Positions 35,601 through 46,900 of a stretch of 64,000 nt of DNA are shown piece by piece. The stretch covers positions 48,608,627-48,672,626 of the forward strand of contig NC_077223.1 in the NCBI RefSeq assembly GCF_024763615.1, in the 5' to 3' direction. The first letter of the stretch is position 1. The number at the start of each line of letters is the position of its first letter. The notes under the pieces were generated by a model that had not been told where the DNA came from, made no database searches, and worked only from the letters and a program-made list of their open reading frames with translations. A program made the translations under genes and the position numbers. This DNA is from Phlebotomus papatasi (lineage: Eukaryota > Arthropoda > Insecta > Diptera > Psychodidae).

Positions 35601-38600
35601 GTGGAGATTCTCAAAAATTCTGGGGCAAATTTTGTCAGTCTTCGGATAATTTGTGATGTTTTACTCTCGCAAACGTTAAAAATATTAAATAGACATATTA
35701 TTTATAGGAAATTTATTCCTCTACAACTTTGTCAAAGATCAATAGGAACATAAATTTCTTCAGTGTGTAGGGGAAAGTGTGCTACCTTCAAACGATTTAT
35801 GCTTCAAACATTTAATTTTTTTTCCAATGTGTTATAAATAAATCTGGCCCATTATAATATTATATTTTAATAGTTGCTAGTACAATGCCCCAAATTTTCA
35901 GAAAAGAGTTATATGTGAAACCGGTGAAATTCATAAGGAACACAGAGAAAAAATTAAATTGTCCAAAGCTTGATTCGTCTGAAGGTAGCGCGCTTTCCCC
36001 TAGAGACAGGAATTGTACGATCTCTAGAAAAAAAAACAAAAACCAAAAAAAAAAACAAAAGGTTATGGAATTTTGAGTAACAAAAACAAGTGTCCCAAAT
36101 TTATAAGCTGTTCCGAATTAGGTACTGTTTCTCTATGATTTTTCCTTATGAATTAAGTAGCTAGAAAACTTTGTTAAGGCAAAATTCGTGTTCAAGAATT
36201 TCGCAAGGGTTATCAAAATTCGCGAACTTGAACTTGTACTCTCAAATTCGTCATATTTACTCTTTTAATTTTTTTTCTTTCATACCTGGATCTGATCAGC
36301 GTAGGACATACGCAGAAGAACATCAGGATGTGGCTCTCTAGGCAATAATACATTCGGACGAGTATATGGTGGAACATTTGCTGTAAAAGATTCAAAAGAA
36401 AAGGAATATGTTGACGCCTCAGGCTTTGATGAAATATCAATTTGTGTATGGATTTTTTTTATAATTAAAAAGAAAATAAGACTGCATATTTTCGTCCAAG
36501 TGTTCCAAAATAATATCCAGAATCCTTTTTTTATCTGGATAGACAATCTACGAATACAAACTCACGTGGTAGCTGAAATCCAGCGGCTTCCTGTTGTTGT
36601 TGCGAATGTAAGTGCAAATGTGTGTGAGAATGAGCATGATATTCGCCCGTCAGGCGGATCTACGGGCAGAAGAGAGATACCCATTAGCAAGGCATTTAGC
36701 GTGTTCATGGTTACACGGCGTTATTCCTTCGGAGGAACTTACCATTGGATCATTGGGATCGAGTCCAACATGGTGAGGTTGTGGAATACCTATGGAGATT
36801 TTTTTGTATTGTAATTTTTTTTCAATTATTAGATTTAGGGTAAGTGTACCAAATTTCGGCATAGGTGCATGCAAGCGCCTTTGAACTTTCGCACACTAAA
36901 ATGATGTTCAAGTTCAGTGATTTATTCTGACTACCATGCAAACCGTATCGATTCTCCAACTATGCCAAAAAAGTCTCTTATAGGGTTCATAATCCCACCT
37001 CAGATAATCCCAGGAAATCCTCAGATTTTCCTCTAAAGGAAAATGAAACTTTAATGGCGATTTGTGCGAAAGTTCAATCAAATTTTCATTTTCGCACACG
37101 ATTCACTTTATCATTGAACACCCCATTTTTACCGTAAATTTTGCACCGGACACTAAAAGTTGCACATCATTGTTTGAAGGGAACTCTACTCGATTAAACC
37201 GTTTATTAAGGAATAAAACGTTTTAATATCACTCTTTTGGAACTTTTCTAAGACATATTTTCATGACACTAAAAACCACTTTTTTCTTAATTCTATGAGA
37301 ATTTCACTCTGGAAACGGTAAATCTGGTGAATGCTTTCTTGAAAAGTCCAAATATCATCAAATTTACACTAATCAATAAGTTTTTTAAGCTAAAAATTGA
37401 CTAAAACTCTGCAAGCGAGAAGACCGCAAAGATTCCACCATTCCTCTAGGGCAGAGACGTGCAAGAACCGTTGAAACCGAATAAACGTGAAATGAAGCAT
37501 GTACGTCAATGGTCAAAACGCTACTACAGTAGACTCTCTCAAATTCGGGCATATGGTACGGAAATGTCAGCCGGATTAGACAGAAATTCGGGCGACAAAC
37601 TTTTTGAAATGTAACGATTTTTTATTCATGTGCATATAGATATTGAGTTTACACACTGATATATAACGCAAATTGCATGAAAATCCCTTAATAATGCAAA
37701 ATCACATCAAAACTAAAACAAACCATTCCAAATTTGAGCATATTTGATTCATTTGATAATCATAATCAAACTTGAAAAATGACAACAAACTTTTTTCAAA
37801 TTAAAAAGTAGCCCGATCTTAAAAGAGCCGAATTAGCGAGAGTCTACTGTAATATCCCAAAATTTTCTTGTGAATTTATTCAGTGGAATCTCTGATGAGC
37901 CAAATATCCCGAGCGGCGTGCACAGTGTGACCCAAAACAGTGAAGAATTCTCAAATGCGGTGGTCAGTAATTTTGACAGATGTTTTTACGAAGCTGCAAA
38001 ATTCAATTTTCCTGAGCTGCAAGGGTGGTAATTTTTATGAATTTTCCTCCACCCACAAAAACGACCCCCTTCAAACAAAAGATTTTCACGGTAAATATTA
38101 ACCCTAATAAACCCTCCGTAACTTGGAATAGTTGCTTTTTCGAAAAGACACTTGCAGTGTGCAAAAATGCATAAAATATTACACATCAGAATTACGATTT
38201 TAGGCCAATTTTTTTATTTTTGCCTTTTGGACTTAGGAAAAAAGGTCTAGGCTTCCAAGTTTGTCAGGAAGTGTGAGATGTAGGACTAGCTTTTAGATTA
38301 TATGTCCATGGATGAAATTCATTTAGTAACTTGGAAAAAAATTAACTTTTACGAAGCTGCAACATTTACGATGCTGCAAAACCTTCCCCTACAGTACTAG
38401 TTTTTACGCATCTTAGCGACGTTTCGTGATTTATTTGATCACTTCCTCAGGCTCTGTACAAAGAAATTACACGAAACATTGATGAGAAAATTTTTTGAAG
38501 TAACAACCATCTTTAACTTTAAACGGAAAAAATAAACTCACAGAGCGACACAAGTGGTACCCTGGTCAAGAAAACACATATTATTCACCATCCACGAAAC

Positions 38601-40927
38601 GAGAAAATACAATGAACTAGATAATTAGGACGCAGCACAACTAAAAATCACAATTCTCAGAGCTTGTCGTAGATTAACTGAGGTTCACTGATTCCAAATC
38701 AATGCGGAGTACCAGGGGCTCAGGGCACTTCCCTCAGCCCTGTTGTTGACACACTCTCTCTCATGCTTTTGGATATAGTACATCTCCATTACATTGAGAT
38801 GATGTGCCCTCCTAGTGCAGTCCAGAATATCAGTGCTGTCGAAATTGAACCTGTGTTGCTCTTCTCTCATGTGTTGCACCAGCGAAGTGGCCTCCTTGCT
38901 GAAATCTTTGACCGACAACTTATGTTATTTGATTCTACTATCTAATTTCTGGGAGGTGCGTCCAATATATATTTTCCCGCATTCACAAGGAATGCTGTAA
39001 ATGACATTGGACCTGTCTTTCACTGGAATACTGTCTTGAGATTAGTGTACATGCGTTCTAGAGTGTTCGGAGACTTAAAAGAAATCTTTGAAGAAATCTT
39101 TTGTACAGAGCCTGAGGAAGTGATCAATTAATCATGAAACGTCGCTAAGATGCGTAAAAACTAGTACCCAGTTTATTTTGGCTGCTATACCGAATTTTTC
39201 CAACTCATATTAACCACAGTCGTCATTCTTCAATTACTTTCCCCTACACTTTAAAATTAATAAAAATGTAAACATTACATTGGTGGCGTATTCCGACCAT
39301 CTTCATTCTCATAGTTCCTTGTCCTTCCGGAATTCTTCAAATGTCTTTTTCAGATCATTTCGTTCGTCTAAGCGACATTTTTTGTTATTTTTTGCATTGT
39401 ATAATCTCTAGAGTATGCAAAAACTAACAATTCATGGAAATTTGAGGAACAAAAAATGTGTCCGGAATTGTAAGCTGGCCGGAATTTGGTACACTTACCC
39501 TATTATCAACTGAATTTAATTTAAAAAAAAGTAATAATAATTTCTTACCCAGTCTTTCTCGTTCCAATTGCGATATAGCAGCTGGATTTCCGTAAAGAGG
39601 AAATTGCGAAGGATGTATACCTCTGTTATGTTGTTTTCACATGACGAATGGAGAAGAAAATATTTATTTTAGACCAGGACCACATTATTTGATTTTATAT
39701 TTATATATAGATTGTGAATCACCTCATGCGATAGAATTCCATCCAATGTGGATTTGTTGGTCCAACAGCAGCTGCCTGTTGATTCTTCAACTCTTCAAAT
39801 TCTCTGAAATTGTTGATTAATCTATAAGCGAAGGGGATGGCAGAAAGTGGTAAAATATCAATAAGAGCCATTTACATCTACATTACTCTACAGTTTTTTT
39901 CTCTCTCTCTCTCTCTCTCTATCAAGATGAAAATAACCTTTGAAAATGTGTAAATATTTTTTTTCTTTTTTTTTTTGCAGTAAAACTGTGAAAGAGTAAT
40001 AATGTGAAATTGTTCATGTTTAATTAGATGAATGAAAAATAGACATGAGAGATCATTTTGACAATATCGCAAGTTCATTTGGTTTCTCTTTCCTTGCAAA
40101 CTTTTTTTTTGTATGAGATAATGAGATAATATTTCATTTTACTGTGTTTTTCTTTGTATCCAAAAAAGAAAAAGAAGCTAAAGCATTTCAAGCCTTTACC
40201 AAATAAATTTAAAAAAATTAAATAGAGAACACCAACACCACATATTTTAACAAGGCATAATTTAATATAGCATTTACAGATGATGTAATATTCAGTAATG
40301 CGGTGAAATATTTTGTAATAATTGTCATGATAGCAATTGATGGTATTTTTTTGTGAATTTGATGAGAATAAAAAATGATTTTTAGAAGGTTAAAATTTCA
40401 ATGAAAGTACCTTTCTCTACTATACATTTGGCCCATTGGATGATATGGTGGTACCATTGGTTCAACAGGGCTGAAAATTTTTACATAGAGACGTTTTTTT
40501 AGAATTGCATTGTGATGATCTCTCTCTCAAGAGGGAATTTCTTTCTCGTGATTTCTTTTCTAATCATTCTCTTTTTTTTCTCCATCTTATTAGTTTTCAA
40601 ATTTTGGCAAAAAATAATGGTAGCATTAATAAATTTCTATTTTAGAATTCACCCCAAAAATGTTCACAGAAAATAATTCCCTAATCGTACAAGCTAAAAA
40701 AAACAAAACAAACACGCGAAAAATGAAATTTCATCATTACCTGAATGCAACATGCGGCCTAGCATACTCTGAGAGTTGCCTGAGAGCTGGAGTATCGCTG
40801 AATGGTTTGATTTCAGACTTCAGTTTGACCTGCTGCTTGAAAAATTAACAAAAAAACATCCTGCTGTAGACCACAAAAATGTTGCAAAAAGATTTTTATC
40901 CTTACCTGAGCTTGTTGTGCTTGCTGT

Positions 40928-40959
<32 letters not shown>

Positions 40960-43900
40960 TTGCTGCTGTTGACGCCTCTCACGTTCCCTCTCAGCCAACT
41001 TCCTGTCCCTTTCTTCACGCTTCCTCGCCAATGTTGTTCCGGCCACCGGTTTAAATTCCAAATCCGTCCGAGTACACGAATTGTAATCCCCACGATCGCA
41101 TCGTCGAACAAATCTAAAAGAAAAAATCACACATCCATTGAAAAAATAAATTCCCGACCAGCAAAGAAAAAAATGCATCACAAAAATTTACATTGCTGAC
41201 TGAGATCTATGACACTCAGTATCGTCGGGTTTCGCCTCGGGACTAGGACCACGTTGTATGTGCTGTGGTGGACTGGGAACTTCCGGTTCAGGATCCGGAT
41301 CAATATCCACATGTACTGGTTCCACAGGATGATGCCCACCCAGATTATTGCTGGCAGCATGAGCATGCGCCCGCAGAGCATCCATGTGACTCGTTTTGCT
41401 CGACAATGGGCTCTCGGGAAAGCCATGCGATGAAGGATATCCATGTACAGGACTTGGATACTGACTACCACTGCCACCACTTGGAGTACTACCACCCGTA
41501 GTTGGTATCTGTTGACCTTTTGGTGGTTGACTCTTGATCTAAACAAGTTAAATAGCAAAATGCATTTTTTTTTTCTAAATAACTCTAAAAAAAAAGGTCT
41601 CTACACAGAAAAAAAAATTGTAAAAATGATCGTAAATGTTTGTGAATTCCTATGGGCGAGTTACAAAATGCTCGTGAATCGTATAACTCACAAACAAGTT
41701 CGTAAAAGTTTGTACTTTTTTCACAAACATTGTTCGTAAAATGATCACTTGACGAGCATTTTTTGTACTTTTACAAACAATTGTTCGTAAATGTTCGTAA
41801 ACACACAAAAAATGTTCGTAAAATTTTGTCATTTGTTCGTAAATGTTCGTAAAATGTTCGACAGGAAAACAAAATTTTTAACAAATGACAAAATTTGCGA
41901 ACATTTTTGTGTCACACGAACAAATGTTTGTAAAAGTACAAAAAATGTTCGTCCAATGATCATGTTACGAACAACGTTTGTGAAAAAAGTACAAATTTTT
42001 ACGAACATGTTTGTTGGTTATATGAATCACGAGCATTTCGTAACTCCCACATAGGAATTCACAAACATTTACGAACATTTTTACAATTTTTTTTTCTGTG
42101 TATAGAGCTTTCTATCATTTTAGGTAAATCTGAATTCGTTGGAAAAATCTAGGAGTAAATAACTTATTAGGGGAAAGCGCGCTAACTTCGGAAGATTCAA
42201 GATTCGCACAACTAATTTTTTTCAATACTATGTTGTTAATGAATTAAAACCAATTATAATATTATATTTTAATAGGTATTCCAACGCCTGAAATTTCTAG
42301 AAAATATGAAAAAAGTGAGTTGTTCGAAGCTTGAGTCGTCCGAAGGTAGCGTGCGTTCCCTTATTAAAATTGTGGCACCCGAGTGGAAATAACAAGAGGA
42401 TGGGTGAGAGTGAACTGAACTGCTGATTTATTAAAGCTATAGGGGAAAGTGCTCTCCCTTCGAACGTTCATGCCTTCGAATAATGTGAATTTCTTTTGTT
42501 TTTCGAAAGAGATTTACACTAAATTATAATGGAATTAACAATTGATGATAATTCAACTAATATTTCATAGAAATGTGTAAGTCTCTTAAGAAAACTAAAA
42601 GAAAATTCAAATTATTCGAAGGTACGAACGTTCGAAGGGAGAGTACCTTCCCCTAGTTTTTATACATTTTGTGATCCTTTTAAGAGGACCGCTATTTGAT
42701 AGTCCTAATGGACTTTGCTATCTTATTGTGGGTCTTATCCAATGGATGGTACATTGGACCCTCTTTGATATGTCTCATACATGAGGGAATGAATTCTGAA
42801 TGATTTCACTGAAAACGTAATACCCGATCAGTAGAACAAAATATAGAGTCCTGTTCAATTTGTCGGAGAGTGAAGACGAACTTTTTCACTCATGGATTAC
42901 ATTTTATGAATTAAAACCGTTGTTCTATTTATAAGAAGAGTTTTCCTTTAATATCTCCTCTTTTCCCTAATCCTACAATGAGGAGGTCGATGAAAAAATA
43001 AGTGGAGAAAAGCGATGAAAAATTAATGAAAAAACGGGATCGGAAGTATAAGATGTGAAAAGAACAATAATAGATGAAAAGACGGTGCAGAAGCACAAGA
43101 AGTATCCTTAGTGAGAGCGAAAATTGCAAAGACGACGGAAGACGGTAACTGTTAAAGAGTTACAAGAAGACGAAAGATTGTAACTGTAACTGCGGAATAG
43201 TTGCGAAGACGAAAGACGGCAACTGCTGAAGAGTTACAAAAAGACGAAAGACGGTAAACTGCGATAAAGTTACAAGAACACGAAAGATGATAACTGTGGA
43301 ACAAATGACGAAAGATGCCAAGCTTTAATGAATTAGTGACTTTTTTTACCAAGTATGGACTTATGAAAGAATGTAAGTGAGAAGTGAGATTTGCCTTTCG
43401 ATGGGAAGAAGAAGGATCTTGTACGATGAATTATGCAATACGACAAATTGCTAAACTTTCTAACGAATAAAGGACTTATCAATCCGTGAAAAGAAATTTG
43501 CCTTCCGATGGAAGTGAAAAAGAGTTTACACTGCACATTGTGCGACATGATTAAGCTTTGATTTATGTTCAGAAGAGTAAACCAAAGATTAATGAAGAAA
43601 ACGGTGCCTCAAGGATGCCTCAAATATTGGTTCAGGACAAAGATGAAGACGAAACTCCAAATATAGAAAATACGAAGGAAGGACTCTTTGATGATGACAA
43701 TTAGATTATGCAGATTCGATGTGACGAATATGAGAATGGTAAGGAGAAATTGGTTGATGAAGCTAGATGCCTACGAGTGTAAAGATGACACTCTTTAGAC
43801 AGAAATGACGAAAAAAAGATGTCTCTGAAGATGAGAATTGGATCACACAGATTCAATACGATGAATATGAGACTGAAGATATATGAGATAATGACAGAGA

Positions 43901-46900
43901 TATGAAGATACAGCTGAAGACGAAACAGCGAAATATTGGAGAAACTTTAAAAGTTTCAAAAAGGAAGGAGACAAGACCGTTAAACATTAGCAAAGTGGAC
44001 AGAAGACGAAAACAGAAGTGGAAAGCAATCTTTTCGTGCTTAGGAACTGCCGTAACACCATGCAATGCTACAGGTTTAATGGTTGCAATTGGGAAAATTC
44101 GATCACTTTGGGTTGCAAACGATAAAAAGACACGAATTGACCTTACTACTTTTCACTCCTTTACTTTCCTTACAACGTTTCGGAGGCTTGTTTCCTCCTT
44201 CCTCAGGTATTTTCCTCCCAATAATTTTCATACCTGAGAAAGGTGGAAACAAGCCTCCGAAACGTTGTTAGGAAAGTAAAGAAGTTAAAAGCAGTAAGGT
44301 CAATCTGTGTCTTTTTATCGTTTAATGGTTGCTCCCGAAGATGATTAAAGTGTAATGAAGATTAGCTCAGAAGTTGCCCTGGGGTCAATTTATTTTCAGG
44401 AAGGGCCGTGTGGGAATGAATTTGGAATGATTTCACTGCTCTCTCCGTAGAGTTCGAGCAGTAATAGACTAAATGAAGTGTATTTCTTGCACGATTGGGA
44501 TAACTTCAACTTCATCAGAAATGTTTCTGAATCCCTGAGAAGCCTAATGACCTCTACACACTAGAGAAATTTGTGTCCATGTTGAAGAATTTCTAAACCA
44601 TTCTAAATATTTTTGTACTGATAATCCCTTCTTTTGGGATCTAAATGGGGAGGTAATGCGACACATAGCCTCTTCCTCTCAATTCCTATGTTTGCCCTCA
44701 AGCGGGCTAGATGCTTGATAGGCCCCGGTATACTCAGGTGAGTGATAGAAGATTGGGTAACCAACTCCAGTGGGAAGTCACGAACCTGAGGCTAACGAAC
44801 AAGGGAACTGGTCCTGCTAGAGAGGGTTCGGCGAGGGGCTAACAACCGCTCCCGTAAAAGCAAGATTGTTACGAAAACTCACAAGGAGCCTCTGATAGGA
44901 CGGACTTTTCGATAGTAACCTATTCTACGTTTCTGGAGTGAGCTGACAGAAAGTCGTAAGGACTGGAGGAGGTTAGTGCGAGAGGCCCGGTCCCTTAAAG
45001 GGATGTTGCAGCCACCTAAATAAGTAAGTAAAGTTAACTCGTTTCGGATCATAACCCAGTCAATATCACGATTTTTTTTAGATAGAATATCCTAGATTTT
45101 TATATCCTTCTAATTATGAAGAATCAAATTTTCCTTTGGGTACCCAGCCCAAAGTCCCAAAGAATGCGAAAGAGTTAGGATCCAAATAGGGTCCAGCTGA
45201 TCCTCGTGAATATTTAGCCTGTAAAATTTCGCAGTAAATATTGATCAGAAGAAATTGTAATCAAATTTTATATAACTGAATAGCCTTCCATAAACCTTGT
45301 TCCCATGCCCAGTTTCAGCTTTCTACCTTTTCTCAGAGAGGAGTTATATGGGAAAAGGTCCTCATTTTGTATGGTGACTGCTGGAAAGAGTGACGGGGGG
45401 GAAACGTATATATACACGGTTAAAGAGCCTTCCAGTGCCCTTGGTCCTATGCCAATTTTCTGACTTCTACTTCTTCTCAGAGGAAAGTTAAAATGAAAAA
45501 GTCCGTTAGCTAATGTTCAGTAATTCGATGTCAAAATAGTATTTTTTTTTTTCGAAAGGATAAAGGCGTTTTTACAAGGACTCCTGGCCAAATATCGTCC
45601 TGGGTCTCGATAGTTTATCATCCTACACCATTACCTATAAAATATGCCTAGTCCCATCTGTGGTCACCACATAGACCAAACTTCCATACATTTTTGCCCA
45701 AATGTTAACAGGCTAAATATTCCCGGGGTAAGTACACTAAGACAAAACCTAAAAAGTTAAAACAACTCTATGGCAGAGTTGAATTAACTCTACAAATATC
45801 GATGTAATTATTACTCTTTTTCGATGTAAAATTTCATCTCGACTGAAGTATATGCTTAAGTGTTTTCGTTTTAAGAATATACTTCAGTTAAGAAGATTTT
45901 CGTGTTCGACAATTTTTCTGAGTGGCTCTTACGTCTAAAAATATCGTATAATAAAGCTTACTTTGTGTTGAACACTCTGGGAGCTGGTAATGGTCATTTG
46001 CTTCTCCACGTGCGTTGGTGTCTCTTCACATCGTGACGTGACACTCTGATGGTGTGATATAACACTGGGCTCTAGAGGTCCTCCGGGCGGTGGAGGCTTC
46101 ATGTAGGAAAAGCTAGGTCCATACGGGTGATAGGGATAGGGAGAGTTGAAGGGACTATGGTGATGGGGATAAAACATAGATGGGTGTATGAGATGATGTG
46201 GATAGGCGTTCTGAGCGGCGGGATGGACACCCATTGGTGTAGGTATTCCAGCTGGTGGTCCGATCAACGGAAGTGGCAGTGGCATTTGAGGATGACGAAC
46301 AACTGGTGGTGAGGCACCGGGACGCAGGTGATGAGAAGGTGGTGGTGGCGAAGCGCCCAAATGCCGCTGAATCGCACTCGGTGGCCCATACATTTTGCTC
46401 AGAGGACTGGGCATAAATGAGGAGGCAGTTGTGGGTGGAGGTGTCATATGTGGTGATTGTTGACGCATTGTATGCCTATCACGCTCAACCGTTGACAGAG
46501 CCGCAGCCGCAGATGGATGATGAGCCGCAATAGGACTCTGGGGCACTAAATGTAAGGGACTCGTGCGACTGAGGCCAGCTGTGAGAGGTAGGGGTGAACC
46601 GGGTCTATGGGGTGGTGGTGGTCCATTTCCTGGTACCCCAGATGTCCCGGAAGCACCTGACTGTAGTTGAGGTACAGGTTGGGGCGCTGTACTTGGACTG
46701 GCCCGACTGAAAGAACTGCTTGGTGTGAGAGCAGAAGTGCTCTGACATGTAGAAACGACACCCATGTGAAGACTACTGGCTGATGAAATAGGTGTTCGTC
46801 GACCAGGATCAGTTAGGGAAAGAGCCGTTGGAGGACCTCCAAGCAGAGGCAGTGGCATATTGCCAGGTGTCATTGACGAGGAAAGCAGTGAATTATGCCC

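Larger units (their letters stand above)
38395..39167 (-). mobile_element. Penelope-like retroelement fragment with GIY-YIG domain
   Basis: Minus-strand translation gives the C-terminal endonuclease of Penelope-like elements in two frames: VIYSIPCECGKIYIG (the GIY-YIG core) near 38,985-38,940, then EATSLVQHMREEQHRFNFD and the NRAEGSALSPWYSALI end at 38,685-38,918. The reverse transcriptase is missing, so the copy is 5'-truncated. Both flanks carry the same block in inverted orientation: GCATCTTAGCGACGTTTCG near 38,409 and CGAAACGTCGCTAAGATGC near 39,135. Penelope-like elements are known to carry terminal repeats with hammerhead motifs. Confidence 0.75.
36838..39500 (+). mobile_element. GGGTAAGTG-family MITE split by later insertions
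   Basis: TA plus GGGTAAGTGTACCAAATTTC at left and AATTTGGTACACTTACCC plus TA at right match the two ends of the 429-bp copy at 61,755. Left homology stops near 36,890 and right homology resumes near 39,240, so about 2.3 kb of other elements sits inside it. In Atrophin intron 14. Confidence 0.6.

Noticed and set aside
41650..42054. Mirror-image frames of 60 and 87 codons
   Set aside because: They arise from the two complementary arms of the foldback element.
43902..44237. 111-codon Lys-rich frame
   Set aside because: Runs from the purine-rich block into the Penelope-type palindrome; composition explains it.
42785..44440. GGGAATGAATT-TGAATGATTTCACTG repeated 1.6 kb apart as LTRs or a target duplication
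   Set aside because: The match is about 25 bp with mismatches and the flanks do not continue it; no element with those edges could be built.
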